A stretch of 64,000 nucleotides of DNA from Shewanella psychropiezotolerans (lineage in GTDB: Bacteria; Pseudomonadota; Gammaproteobacteria; Enterobacterales; Shewanellaceae): NCBI RefSeq assembly GCF_007197555.1, contig NZ_CP041614.1:1418001-1482000 (forward strand), given 5' to 3'. Below the pieces are notes generated by a model. That model saw only the letters and a list, made by a program, of their open reading frames with translations, made no database searches and was not told the origin of the DNA. How positions within the stretch are numbered: the stretch's first letter is position 1; each line of letters starts with the position of its first letter. Below, one piece after another: positions 21,239 through 32,159 of this stretch. Position numbers and translations under genes: made by a program.

Positions 21239-21910
21239 CTAGCGTGTGCTCGCATCAATTTTCGTACTCTTGTTAATCTGGTTCGTCGAGGGGACAAGAT
21301 CATTATTAGCGAGTGCTTGCCATTGGGTCACTTGTATTTTGAGCCGCAGATCGACTCTCTTTAATTGCAATAACCTAGGTATCTGAGCACCACTCTGATG
21401 TTGCCACTTGAGAAACTCTACCTGCCATGGAGGCGTCTCTAATGGCGTAAATAAGCTTACTGGCCTATTCTTTTCATCAAATGAGCTGACTTCATCATCC
21501 GACGATACTTGGCCCGTTATCCATAGAGGTAAGGCGTCGACTGGGATAGACCAACCTGTGACATTGGTTAACAGCTGTTGCGCATCATGGTGTTCATATG
21601 TTTTTCCATCAACCTCTAAGCGTGCCATGCCATGCTCAGTGGTTAAGGACAGAAGAGTAGTGCCAAGCATAGTGGTGAGTTTGAATTCATTTTTTGTCTG
21701 TGTGTGAAGCCAGTATAAATTAGTGCTGAAACTATCCTCGGGTGTTTTGACGGCAAGTTTGCCTCGCATCTCCCAAGCGTTGGCTTGAGATACTTTATCG
21801 ACTTGTATCGGGACCAAGTTAGTTGGAGTCGTGGTACATGCCGATAGCAAACTTAGGCTCAGGAGCACCAATAAGAGAGGTGTTTTTGTGATATAGCTCA
21901 AATTATTCAT
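21239..21910 (-). CDS. lolB: Outer-membrane lipoprotein receptor LolB
   Basis: Accepts lipoproteins from LolA and inserts them in the outer membrane. The signal peptide ends in the lipobox LLSACTT with Cys near residue 25. The motif WEMRGKLAVKTPEDSFSTNLYW is typical of LolB. The product is 223 residues with a polar tail. First gene of lolB-ispE-prs and divergent from hemA, with about 270 bp between them. Confidence 0.93.
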   Translation of the reverse strand: MNNLSYITKTPLLLVLLSLSLLSACTTTPTNLVPIQVDKVSQANAWEMRGKLAVKTPEDSFSTNLYWLHTQTKNEFKLTTMLGTTLLSLTTEHGMARLEVDGKTYEHHDAQQLLTNVTGWSIPVDALPLWITGQVSSDDEVSSFDEKNRPVSLFTPLETPPWQVEFLKWQHQSGAQIPRLLQLKRVDLRLKIQVTQWQALANNDLVPSTNQINKSTKIDASTR

Positions 21911-22179
21911 CTATGGCTGATAGTGAGGTTCTCTATGATACGAAGGCTTGTTAAGAATACCAGCCCTAAATACGAAATTCGCTGCATGTCTCGTCGCACT
22001 TAGGTATCAAACTAAGCTTACAATTATTCTTTCCTGGGAAAACAGGCTGCTTAAATTGAATAAATGGATAAGAACTGAGATTATTATTCGGTTTTGTTAA
22101 GCATATTCTGTTTTTAGTTCATTCAATTAAGTAGAATGTCCGACAATAAATGAGATGCCAAGAGATCAAAACGAGTCAG

Positions 22180-23430
22180 ATGAGCCTTGTAGCAATCGGT
22201 ATTAATCACAAAACAGCCACGGTTGACCTGCGTGAAAAGGTCGCGTTTTCACCAGATAAAATTCATGAAGCCATGAAGAGTCTGGCGAGGCATACCAAGA
22301 CCGGTGAAGCTGTGATCATTTCAACCTGTAACCGTACTGAGCTGTATACCAACACCGCAGATGAAGCGGAGGTCGTGCGTTGGCTGGAAGAGTATCACCA
22401 ACTTTCCCACGAGGAGGTTGAGTCGTGCCTATACAAATACCATGGTCAAGCGGTGGTGCAGCATTTGATGCGTGTCTCATCGGGGTTAGATTCACTGATC
22501 CTTGGCGAGCCGCAAATCTTAGGTCAGGTAAAGCAATCTTTTGCTAAGGCAAGAGAAGCCGGGACTGTCGCTATCACTATGGACCGCATGTTTCAAAATA
22601 CGTTCTCGGTAGCCAAGAAAGTCAGAACTGAAACCGATATCGGTGCTGCCGCCGTGTCTGTGGCATTTGCAGCCGTTAGCATGGCTAAGCATATCTTCTC
22701 TGCACTGAGTGCGACTAAAGTCCTGCTTATCGGTGCAGGCGAGACAATTGAGCTGGTTGCCAGGCACTTAAAAGATAACGGTGTCGACTCTATGGTGGTG
22801 GCAAATCGTACACTTTCACGTGCCGAAGGCATGTGTGAGGAGTTCGGTGCAACGGCTATCACACTCGAGCAGATCCCTGATTTTCTCGCTCAGGCCGATA
22901 TCGTGATATCATCTACGGCGAGTCCTTTACCGATACTCGGTAAAGGCATGGTAGAAAAAGCGCTGAAGCAGCGTCGTCATCAGCCTATGTTATTGGTTGA
23001 TATCGCAGTTCCTCGTGATATTGAAGCCGAGGTAGCCGACCTTGACGATGCTTTCCTCTACACAGTGGATGACCTGCAAAGCATCATAGAACAGAATATG
23101 GCCTCAAGAAGAGAGGCTGCCGAGCAAGCTGAGATAATTGCAGAAGAAGAGTCACATCTTTTCATGGAGTGGATCCGCTCATTAGAGTCGGTAGACAGTA
23201 TCCGTGAGTATCGAAGCCAAAGTATGGCGATAAAAGATGAGTTAGTTGAGCGAGCGATCAAAAAATTAGCCCAAGGTGGAGATAGCGAACAACTGCTACT
23301 CGAACTCGCCAATAAGTTAACCAATAAATTGATTCATGCACCAACTCAAGCTTTGACTGCTGCTAGCCGTCAAGGCGATCTTAATAGCATTGGCCAGCTC
23401 AGAACTGCGCTCGGATTAGATAAAAACTAA
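22180..23430 (+). CDS. hemA: Glutamyl-tRNA reductase
   Basis: First enzyme of C5-pathway haem synthesis; reduces Glu-tRNA to glutamate-1-semialdehyde. The catalytic Cys is in [11 protein letters not shown] near residue 50, and the NADPH domain has [17 protein letters not shown] chose the ATG at 22180 ([13 protein letters not shown]), which gives 416 residues against 418 in E. coli; an ATG at 22150 adds ten unconserved residues. It leads hemA-prfA-prmC, a widespread operon. Confidence 0.96.
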   Translation: MSLVAIGINHKTATVDLREKVAFSPDKIHEAMKSLARHTKTGEAVIISTCNRTELYTNTADEAEVVRWLEEYHQLSHEEVESCLYKYHGQAVVQHLMRVSSGLDSLILGEPQILGQVKQSFAKAREAGTVAITMDRMFQNTFSVAKKVRTETDIGAAAVSVAFAAVSMAKHIFSALSATKVLLIGAGETIELVARHLKDNGVDSMVVANRTLSRAEGMCEEFGATAITLEQIPDFLAQADIVISSTASPLPILGKGMVEKALKQRRHQPMLLVDIAVPRDIEAEVADLDDAFLYTVDDLQSIIEQNMASRREAAEQAEIIAEEESHLFMEWIRSLESVDSIREYRSQSMAIKDELVERAIKKLAQGGDSEQLLLELANKLTNKLIHAPTQALTAASRQGDLNSIGQLRTALGLDKN

Positions 23431-23443
23431 GGTTAATGTTTTA

Positions 23444-24528
23444 ATGAAGGATAGTGTTATCCGCAAGCTTGAAGGCTTGCTTGAGCGTAATGAAGAAGTA
23501 TTGGCTCTGTTGAGCGATCCTGGCGTTATTGCAGATCAGACGCGCTTTCGTGCGCTCTCGAAAGAGTATTCGCAGCTTGAAGATGTCGTTGCCGCATTCA
23601 AAGCCTTTCAGCAAGCGACAGAAGATCTAGACGCTGCGAAAGAGATGTTGAGCGAAAATGATCCTGAGATCAAAGAGATGGCTCAGGAGGAGATGAAAGA
23701 AGCTAAGTCTATCATCGAGAAGCTTGAAGATGAGCTGCAGATCTTACTGCTTCCAAAAGATCCTAACGATGACAACAATGCTTTCGTTGAAATTCGTGCC
23801 GGCGCGGGTGGCGATGAAGCCGCTATTTTTGCCGGTGATCTATACCGTATGTACAGTCGATATTTCGAATCTAATCGTTGGCAGACAGAGATAATGAATG
23901 CTAACGAGGGCGAGCATGGCGGCTTTAAAGAGATCATCATTAAAGTTTCCGGTGAAGGTGTATACGGCAGACTTAAGTTTGAGTCTGGTGGACACAGAGT
24001 CCAGCGCGTGCCAGAAACTGAATCTCAAGGCCGTGTTCATACCTCTGCTTGTACTGTTGCGGTCCTTGTCGAAGTACCGGAAGCCGAGGCGATTAAGATA
24101 AATCCGGCAGACTTGAAGGTCGATACGTTCCGCGCTTCGGGTGCAGGTGGACAACACGTCAACAAAACTGATTCAGCAATCCGTCTCACTCACATACCCT
24201 CGGGTATTGTGGTTGAATGCCAAGATCAACGTTCACAACATAAGAACCGTGCACAGGCCATGAGCGTGCTCACAGCCCGTATTCAAGCGGTTGAAGATGA
24301 GAAGCGTCGTAGCGTCGAAGAGAGCACCCGCCGTAACTTAGTCGGTAGTGGCGATCGATCCGAGCGTATTCGTACCTATAACTACCCCAGGGACGCGTTA
24401 GCGATCATCGAATCAACCTGACTCTCTATCGTCTCAATGAGATCATGGAAGGTGAATTGGATGCGTTGGTCGTTCCCTTGATGCAAGAAAACCAAGCCGA
24501 TATGTTAGCGGCCTTGTCTGAAGGGTGA
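23444..24528 (+). CDS. prfA: Peptide chain release factor 1, frame broken in a C4 run
   Basis: RF1 ends translation at UAA and UAG. The GGQ motif is in [17 protein letters not shown] and the stop-codon-recognition tripeptide is PET in [10 protein letters not shown]. The frame stops early at 24421 after [13 protein letters not shown]. One extra C in the run at 24385-24388 restores [20 protein letters not shown] and continues to a stop at 24528, giving 361 residues, the normal length. RF1 is essential in most bacteria, so a real truncation is unlikely. The gene lies 13 bp after hemA and 59 bp before prmC. Confidence 0.93.
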
Positions 24529-24587
24529 TCTTTTAGATCTCCTTCCACTTAACGCGCTTGAATTAAGCATCAAACTAAGGAAATCCC

Positions 24588-25430
24588 TTGCACCAGACTC
24601 TAGCTGGAGCCCTAGATTGGGCTTCACCCCAATTGGTTGATGTCTCAGATACACCTAAGCTTGATGCAGAGGTGATGTTACTACACATCATTCATAAACA
24701 GCGTGGTTACTTATATACCTGGCCCGATGAACGTCTAACATCGGATCAGGTTGTTGATTACACCAAGATGGTCCAACGTCGTGTGCTGGGTACTCCCATC
24801 GCACACATTGTTGGTGAGAGAGAGTTTTGGTCTCTGCCTTTCATGGTTAATCCTACGACACTTATTCCGCGTCCGGACACCGAAATTCTTGTAGAAACTG
24901 CGTTAAATCTTCCACTGGCAGAAAATGCGCAGGTGTTGGATTTAGGTACAGGAACCGGTGCTATCGCACTCTCCCTAGCTTATGAGAAAAAAGAGTGGCA
25001 GATCACCGCTGTCGATAAGATCATTGAGGCGGTGGCACTGGCAAAAGCGAATAGAGAGCATCTCAAGCTGCAACAGGTTCAGATCATCCAGAGTGACTGG
25101 TTTGATTCGGTAACCTGTTATGACTTTAATCTCATCGTCTCTAATCCGCCTTATATCGACGAGACAGATGCGCATCTGGATCAAGGTGATGTCAGGTTTG
25201 AGCCTCAGAGTGCGCTGACTGCGGGTGAGGCGGGCTTTGCCGATCTTTATCATATTGCCTCGAGTGCTCGAGACTATTTAGCCCCAGGCGGCTATCTTTT
25301 GCTGGAACATGGTTATCAGCAAGCCATTCCACTCAGGAAAAAGATGATAGAGCTCGGCTACGAGAACGTCGCTACCGTTCGAGATTTTGGTAGTAATGAC
25401 AGGTGTACCTTAGGCCGATTCCCTCGTTAG
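24588..25430 (+). CDS. prmC: Release factor glutamine methyltransferase
   Basis: Methylates the Gln of the GGQ motif in RF1 and RF2. The SAM-binding loop VLDLGTGTGAIALSLA and the substrate motif VSNPPYIDE are clear. The product is 280 residues. The start is TTG, with TAAGGA 6-10 bp before it; no ATG lies in a better place. Third gene of hemA-prfA-prmC; its substrate is encoded just upstream. Confidence 0.95.
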   Translation: MHQTLAGALDWASPQLVDVSDTPKLDAEVMLLHIIHKQRGYLYTWPDERLTSDQVVDYTKMVQRRVLGTPIAHIVGEREFWSLPFMVNPTTLIPRPDTEILVETALNLPLAENAQVLDLGTGTGAIALSLAYEKKEWQITAVDKIIEAVALAKANREHLKLQQVQIIQSDWFDSVTCYDFNLIVSNPPYIDETDAHLDQGDVRFEPQSALTAGEAGFADLYHIASSARDYLAPGGYLLLEHGYQQAIPLRKKMIELGYENVATVRDFGSNDRCTLGRFPR

Positions 25431-26009
25431 CTTAGCCCCTTTAGATAAAGAGCACCGCTGAACATCAGTTCCTTCTCATAGGCTGAGTTTACAGCCTTGA
25501 GCGTGTTCTGAATAAGCTGAATTTTAATGCCATTGGTATCCATATACTGATGGCATTTTTGTTTGTAGAACAACAATATAAAAATATTTTTCTGGTGGGC
25601 TGAGTCCAACAAGCCATATGTTCAATGAAAACAGCATAGCGAATAAATACTAATATCTTGGCTATCAGCATAACCCATAATTAATTATTATAAGTAAATT
25701 AAGTAGAATGTTTATTTAATATATAAAATAATGATCGGTTAAGTGTTGGGTTTTATACTATAGGATATTATTAATATCATATATGGATCGTAGTTTAATA
25801 TTGTTTTATTTTAAGTAAAGATTGTAAAGCATCTTGAATGCATCATGAGTATATTGTAAAAGTGATTTTTAGTTTTTGGTAATTAACGTAATTGTTAATT
25901 AGTGTTACCCTCCCATATTAATTTTATCAGTTATTTATAAATATCACTTTTAAATTGTCATTGGGTGGGGGCTTATCTTTAATATTAATAATGAATGGAT
26001 TAATAGGTA
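25431..26009. other. AT-rich intergenic region after prmC
   Basis: About 580 bp, clearly richer in A and T than its surroundings, with no credible gene. It marks where the usual prmC-sirB2 junction is interrupted. AATTAAGTAGAATGT at 25697-25711 also occurs upstream of hemA at 22125-22139. It probably holds the promoter of the YD-repeat gene. Confidence 0.6.
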
Positions 26010-26960
26010 ATGAATTTCAAAATAAGCTTTACTGCTCTAGTACTATTAACTACTTTTAACGCTACAGCTTATGAACAATATTCTGTATTTCAAGATAATA
26101 TGGACATAAATACGGTTTTGTCTAACGTAGAACGCTTAACTCAAGTCAGAAAAAATGTTGCTGGTAACATATCGGTAGCTGGTACTTACCGTTATGATCA
26201 CAACGGAAGAGTTACCCAGAGAGATTATGCAGATAGCAGGTTCGATTATGTCTATAACTCGGATGGTTTATTAATAACTGCTAGCGCTTTAATGAAGCAT
26301 GGTGTGATAAATAGTTATGTTCGCCATACCAAAATCAACTTTATTTCTGAGTATACTTATAACGATCAAGGGAAAGTTATTCGAGAAAATAAGCAGGTTT
26401 TCAATGGTTTAACATCTAGCTTAGATAGTGTTCCGATCTCAACTTATCGAATAAAATACATCTACGATGAACGTGGAATGTTAATCAAAAGAACTCAGAT
26501 CACTAAAAGTGGTGATGATCTTGGAAATCTTGAATTTCATTATACGTATCACAACGATGGTAAGTTAAGAAAAATTCAAGAAATCAAAAAAATAAGACCA
26601 AGAGAGAAAAGTACATTATTATTTCAATACCATAATAATGGTGAAATAAAAAAAGCCACACAGACTATCTTCGGGAAAGGAACGAAAACCATTGAGATGG
26701 AATATATCGATGATGGCTCACTTATCTATGGTGTGTACTATGCTGATCCAGTTAAAGAATGGAAAGTCGATATGGATTTTTTCGGACTTTCTTTCTATCC
26801 AATAAAAAAATTAACACAAACGGTAGAAGATCAAGTTACCTACTATAAATATTTATATAAAAATAATGATGGAGATCTTCTACCTGATAGTCTAACGCTG
26901 GAACTAACTCTACCAACGGGTGTTATTTATGATTTGAATTATATAATGGAAAATAAATAA
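26010..26960 (+). CDS. Secreted YD-repeat (RHS-like) protein
   Basis: A 316-residue product with a signal peptide (FKISFTALVLLTTFNATAYE). The mature part has recurring YD-type units: YRYDHNGRVTQRDY, FDYVYNSDGLLITA, YTYNDQGKVIREN, IKYIYDERGMLIKR, HYTYHNDGKLRKI and FQYHNNGEIKKA. These units usually form the beta-sheet shell of RHS and teneurin proteins. It is far too short for a toxin-bearing RHS protein and has no RHS core or toxin tail. Coding DNA is AT-rich compared with its neighbours, which suggests transfer. A secreted protease gene follows. Confidence 0.78.
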   Translation: MNFKISFTALVLLTTFNATAYEQYSVFQDNMDINTVLSNVERLTQVRKNVAGNISVAGTYRYDHNGRVTQRDYADSRFDYVYNSDGLLITASALMKHGVINSYVRHTKINFISEYTYNDQGKVIRENKQVFNGLTSSLDSVPISTYRIKYIYDERGMLIKRTQITKSGDDLGNLEFHYTYHNDGKLRKIQEIKKIRPREKSTLLFQYHNNGEIKKATQTIFGKGTKTIEMEYIDDGSLIYGVYYADPVKEWKVDMDFFGLSFYPIKKLTQTVEDQVTYYKYLYKNNDGDLLPDSLTLELTLPTGVIYDLNYIMENK

Positions 26961-27072
26961 TTCCGGTCTAAAGTCCTTCACATGACGAACATTAATATCG
27001 TTGGATTTCGAATGGTATTTTATCGCATATATTAACGTTGTTCTCATGGTTATTATTTTAAAGGAAATTTCA

Positions 27073-28086
27073 ATGAAAAAAACTAATATTGGCTTACCCT
27101 CGGTTGTTTTGTTTTCAGCATTGTGCGGAATTTATTCGCCTCTGTCTCTCGCGGTTGAAGGTAACGACGTAGCGGCCAGTGATGCACCTTATATGGTTTA
27201 TTTGAAAGACGCTCACTGTAGTGGAACGATTATCGCACCCAAGACGGTGTTAACTGCGTCACACTGTGTATCTCAGGTAACGGTAGGGAGTTACGTGTAT
27301 TTATTGCATTCAAGAGGTGAGGATTTTTCACATAATGGTGTTCGAGTGAAGGTGGTTAAGGATTATACGGCTACCCATATCTATCGCATTAATGGAGAGT
27401 TTGACAGGAGTAAATTTGATGACATTGCTATTTTAGAGCTGGAAAGTATGCCAGAAGGCGTAACTTGGTTACCCGTTTCAGCAAGCCCAATTCCACTAGA
27501 AGCCGAGGTTTATCCCATCGGATATTCAACATCAAATTTAAAGCGTATGCCTATACCTGCACGAGTTGCTGCAAAGGCACATTCTCCGGACTATGAAAGA
27601 GAAGCATTTATGCGTTTTTGTCCAGATTCTATATATTTCTCTCGTGAGTATTTTACACAAGAGTATCCGTTCTCTAGCGTGTCAAATTGTAGTTGGCGAG
27701 AGACATCGCATGAAAAACTTGTAGAATCTGGTACTTATATACCCAATCAACACTCTATAACCATAGAAAACCCTCCTCTGGATCCGTCAGATACGAGATG
27801 GTCAATGAATGAGCTTGGTACGGTAGAAACGAAGTACTCTACTTTCAGAGGAGACAGTGGTGGTCCGCTGATTTTCGAGGGCAAGATCTACGGTGTTGCC
27901 AGCTCTGGAACGGATAGCTATAGCCAAATACATAACGTGGCTACATATTATGCAGGCTTCACGCGCCCTGGAATTATCCAATGGATTGTAGACACAGTTA
28001 AAGACATTCAAAGTCGTTCTGATGTATCTGCTATGAGTCATTCATTAGACCCTGAGCAGCGTGCAATCATATTTCCTGATTACTAA
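27073..28086 (+). CDS. Secreted trypsin-like serine protease (family S1)
   Basis: A 337-residue product with a signal peptide (NIGLPSVVLFSALCGIYSPLSLA). The triad is visible: H64 in LTASHCVS, D117 in FDDIAILEL and S262 in FRGDSGGPL. The mature N-terminus (VEGNDVAASDAPYMVYL) resembles the activation end of trypsins. A long insert with several Cys lies between Asp and Ser (residues about 175-250). I chose the ATG at 27073 because AAGGA precedes it; the frame extends 24 codons further up. It follows the YD-repeat gene by 112 bp, in the segment that splits prmC from sirB2. Confidence 0.88.
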   Translation: MKKTNIGLPSVVLFSALCGIYSPLSLAVEGNDVAASDAPYMVYLKDAHCSGTIIAPKTVLTASHCVSQVTVGSYVYLLHSRGEDFSHNGVRVKVVKDYTATHIYRINGEFDRSKFDDIAILELESMPEGVTWLPVSASPIPLEAEVYPIGYSTSNLKRMPIPARVAAKAHSPDYEREAFMRFCPDSIYFSREYFTQEYPFSSVSNCSWRETSHEKLVESGTYIPNQHSITIENPPLDPSDTRWSMNELGTVETKYSTFRGDSGGPLIFEGKIYGVASSGTDSYSQIHNVATYYAGFTRPGIIQWIVDTVKDIQSRSDVSAMSHSLDPEQRAIIFPDY

Positions 28087-28505
28087 GAAAATGTAAGACT
28101 CAGATTTTCTGAAAGTGAATAAATAGGACATAACTTGGTTATGTCCGCCAAGGTGTCAGTGGTTTTACCCTGACACTATCCTCTATCCTTTTTGTGTTTC
28201 CGGAGTGAATCACTAAGCCATCAGAAGTGTGATACAAAGGTCACTTCATTAAGCTTAAGTAAAAGTTGTCGAGGAAGATTTGCTATGCCAAAGTATCAGC
28301 TTAAACCATTCACTTAATAGGCTAACCCAAGTTAGCCTTGGTAATGTCTGCCAGCTAAAACTGGCGAAATTATCAGCATAAAAAAATACGGCAGAGAAAG
28401 TTCAAAATTTATGTTTAAAATACGGTCTGTAATAGCGAGTGATATTGGTGATGGGGAAGGGGATCGGGTACACTACCGCCTTTGTCAGCCTAATAAGAGT
28501 TTTAA
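28087..28505. other. Intergenic region before sirB2
   Basis: About 420 bp. It contains a hairpin at about 28155-28179 (GTGTCAG and CTGACAC) without a proper T-run, and a 10-codon frame at 28285-28317 (MPKYQLKPFT) with AGGAAGA before it. A 7-bp stem at 28319-28338 (AGGCTAA and TTAGCCT) follows. No larger gene is seen. The sirB2 promoter probably lies here. Confidence 0.5.
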
Positions 28506-28901
28506 ATGGAAACCCTAAACAGTTTTTATCCTGCTATTAAGCACGTTCATTTGACCTTCGTAGCCGCTAGCGTATTGTTTTTTTTAGTCCGTTTCGTGCT
28601 TCATATGCGTCAGTCTCCTATCATGGATAAGAAGCTGGTTAAAATCGCTCCCCATGTCATCGATACATTACTCTTATTATCTGGTTTGACCTTGTGTTTC
28701 GTCATTCAGCAATATCCCTTCGTCGACCCTTGGATCACCGAGAAGTTAGGCGCTGTTGTGGCATATATCCTTTTAGCTACTATTTCTTTAAAGGCTAACA
28801 AAGGAAAGCTATTCAAGGTGTTTGCTGCTTTCGGTGCGATTGCTTGGGTAGTATATGCCGCTAAGATAGCCATTTTTAAGCAAGCGGTGCTAATGGTCTA
28901 A
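28506..28901 (+). CDS. sirB2: SirB2-family inner-membrane protein
   Basis: A 131-residue membrane protein with about four helices, starting YPAIKHVHLTFVAASVLFFLVRF. The family is named after a Salmonella locus once linked to invasion-gene expression; its biochemical role is not established. It overlaps the next gene by one base (TAATG). The pair sirB2-sirB1 normally sits between prmC and kdsA, as it does here apart from inserted genes. Confidence 0.88.
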   Translation: METLNSFYPAIKHVHLTFVAASVLFFLVRFVLHMRQSPIMDKKLVKIAPHVIDTLLLLSGLTLCFVIQQYPFVDPWITEKLGAVVAYILLATISLKANKGKLFKVFAAFGAIAWVVYAAKIAIFKQAVLMV

Positions 28902-29689
28902 TGACAACTCTGACTCTGAAAGACAGTATTCAGTTGCCGGAAATGGCATTTGAAATTTCACAGCATCTGGGCTTCTCAAAACTCGAATCTGCCAAATGGG
29001 CTTGGTTAGAGATTGCGGGCTCAGTCTTGAGTCACTATGTAGCGGATCGTCATGAGAGATTAGATGGCCTTTTACATTGGTTTTACCACGACTTAGGTTT
29101 TTGCGCCCGTGAATCCTATTTTAGCGTTGAAGCCGCTGATTTGGGGGCTTGTGTCACCACGCGTCAGGGAAATAGTACGACTTTGGCCACAGTCTTGATG
29201 TTGCTCGCAAAGCAACTCGATCTAGAATTAGAGCCTTTGCTACTGCCTGGCACGACTGTGCTATGTAGCCGAATCGATGACAAGATCCGTTATATAGATC
29301 CGTTAACCGGTGATGACCTAACACGACATGAACTTCATGTGTTAGTGCGGGGAGAGCTCGGTAATGGCGTAGGCTTTAAACCGAGTTATCTTAAGCCTGT
29401 AAGCTTGAAGCGCCTGATCTCTAGAATGATACACGAGCTTAAAGCCGGCAGTATCGTCTCACATCAGTTTGAGCCAGCGATGGAGTGTTGTAATTTACTG
29501 CTTCAATGGCATTCAGATGATCTTAACCTTAATCGAGAACGTGCCTTTATCGCGCAACAGCTAGGTTGTATCAGTGTGGCCGCGGCGGACCTTAAACACT
29601 TTGTTGATAACAGCCCACATGATCCTGTGATTGAACTGGTTAAGATGCAACTCAAAGAGCTCAAGGGTAAACAAGAAGTTTATCATTAA
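28901..29689 (+). CDS. sirB1: SirB1-family protein (transglutaminase-like plus helical repeat)
   Basis: A 262-residue cytoplasmic protein. The N-terminal part has the SirB1 transglutaminase-like fold, around CVTTRQGNSTTLATVLMLLAKQLDLELE. In this copy Thr-rich residues replace the catalytic Cys environment. The C-terminal 90 residues form TPR-like helices (ERAFIAQQLGCISVAAADLKHFV). Its start overlaps the sirB2 stop. Function unknown. Confidence 0.87.
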   Translation: MTTLTLKDSIQLPEMAFEISQHLGFSKLESAKWAWLEIAGSVLSHYVADRHERLDGLLHWFYHDLGFCARESYFSVEAADLGACVTTRQGNSTTLATVLMLLAKQLDLELEPLLLPGTTVLCSRIDDKIRYIDPLTGDDLTRHELHVLVRGELGNGVGFKPSYLKPVSLKRLISRMIHELKAGSIVSHQFEPAMECCNLLLQWHSDDLNLNRERAFIAQQLGCISVAAADLKHFVDNSPHDPVIELVKMQLKELKGKQEVYH

Positions 29690-29907
29690 CATGTCTGTCA
29701 ATAAGCAGGCTGTTACGGTTCAGAGGACGCATCGATAAGTGATTTTCATTAAATAACGAGTGGCAGGCAAGGATTCCGGTCACTCTCATTTAGCTCTATA
29801 TTCGCCTGTATCGAGCCGTTAAACTAATCAAAAAGCAAGAAATACCAAAGCTAAACAATAACAAAAAAATAATAAGAATAATGCTATCGTAGGGGAGATA
29901 ATACAGC

Positions 29908-31170
29908 ATGAGTAGCACAGCCATAGTGACAAATGATGCCACGGCCTTGGGTCTGTTGGCAGCGGTTTTAGGTTTCGTTTTTTATACAAGTAACAGTAAA
30001 CATCCTTTCTGGACTAAGTTTTACAAATTTATTCCCGCACTTCTCATGTGCTATTTCCTTCCCTCATTGCTTAACACCTTTAACGTCATCGATGGACACA
30101 CCTCGCAGCTTTACTTCGTGGCATCAAGATACTTACTGCCGGCTTGTTTAGTCCTATTGATTTTAAGCGTCGATCTTAAAGCCATCTTCTCCCTAGGTCC
30201 AAAGGCCATAATCATGTTCCTGACTGGCACGGTGGGAATTGTGATCGGTGGACCTATCGCCTTGCTTATCATTTCAGCCATACATCCGGAAATTTTGGGT
30301 GTCACTGGGCCCGAAGCCGTTTGGCGTGGCATGACGACCTTAGCGGGAAGCTGGATCGGTGGTGGCGCGAATCAGGCTGCGATGAAAGAGATCTATGAGG
30401 CTGGTGGCGATATCTTCTCTATCATGGTCACTGTCGATGTGATTGTCGCCAACATCTGGATGGCTGTATTGCTGTTTATGGCTTCTAAGGCCAAGCAGAT
30501 CGATGCCTGGACGGGGGCCGATACCAGGGCAATCGAAGAATTGAAAGACAAGGTAGAAAAGTACCACGCCGAAAACTCCCGAATTCCCAGTCTAAACGAC
30601 TTGATGTTGATCGTGGCGGTTGGTTTTGGTGTTACGGGTCTAGCTCACGTATTTGCCGATTTCCTTGGACCCTTCTTCGAGGCTAACTATCCCTGGACCC
30701 GAGATTACAGTCTAACGTCTAAATTCTTCTGGTTGATCGTCACTGTAACGACTATTGGTCTGGCCATGTCATTCAGCCCTGTACGCCATTTGGAAGCTGC
30801 CGGGGCTTCAAAAGTTGCTTCGGTGTTCCTGTATATTCTGGTGGCAACTATTGGCTTGCATATGGATGTATCTAAGTTGGCAGATCCGGATAACTTATGG
30901 TATTTCGCCATCGGCATCATCTGGATGTTAGTTCATGCCAGCTTTATGCTCATTGTGGCTAAGCTGATTAAGGCACCGCTGTTTTATATGGCGGTGGGAA
31001 GCCAGGCCAATGTGGGCGGCGCGGCCTCTGCGCCTGTGGTCGCCGCAGCATTCCATCCTGCATTAGCACCTGTGGGTGTACTACTTGCGGTATTGGGCTA
31101 TGCTGTTGGAACATATATGGCATGGATGTGTGGACAGCTATTACAGATAATCTCAACTCAAGGCCTGTAG
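29908..31170 (+). CDS. DUF819-family membrane protein
   Basis: A 420-residue integral membrane protein with about ten helices, related to YjcL-type DUF819 proteins. It has the internal glycine-rich stretches LAGSWIGGGANQAAMKE and GSQANVGGAASAPVVAAAF, which suggest a two-fold inverted repeat as in sodium-coupled transporters. Substrate unknown. AGGGGAGAT precedes the ATG. It lies between sirB1 and kdsA with about 220 bp upstream and 119 bp downstream, so it is an insertion relative to the enterobacterial order. Confidence 0.85.
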   Translation: MSSTAIVTNDATALGLLAAVLGFVFYTSNSKHPFWTKFYKFIPALLMCYFLPSLLNTFNVIDGHTSQLYFVASRYLLPACLVLLILSVDLKAIFSLGPKAIIMFLTGTVGIVIGGPIALLIISAIHPEILGVTGPEAVWRGMTTLAGSWIGGGANQAAMKEIYEAGGDIFSIMVTVDVIVANIWMAVLLFMASKAKQIDAWTGADTRAIEELKDKVEKYHAENSRIPSLNDLMLIVAVGFGVTGLAHVFADFLGPFFEANYPWTRDYSLTSKFFWLIVTVTTIGLAMSFSPVRHLEAAGASKVASVFLYILVATIGLHMDVSKLADPDNLWYFAIGIIWMLVHASFMLIVAKLIKAPLFYMAVGSQANVGGAASAPVVAAAFHPALAPVGVLLAVLGYAVGTYMAWMCGQLLQIISTQGL

Positions 31171-31277
31171 GTTAAGAGTCGTGCTGTGAACTGGGTGAAG
31201 GTATATATAGCCTGGATATGTGGATAGCTGCTGAACTTATTTTGATTAACGCTAAGGCAATTGCCTTGGCCTTTTAG

Positions 31278-32138
<861 letters not shown>

Positions 32139-32159
32139 TACTGGCCAACGGGTTATCGT

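Noticed and set aside
26010..26960. The YD-repeat protein as a full RHS toxin
   Set aside because: It lacks the long repeat shell, the RHS core motif and a variable C-terminal toxin; no immunity gene follows.
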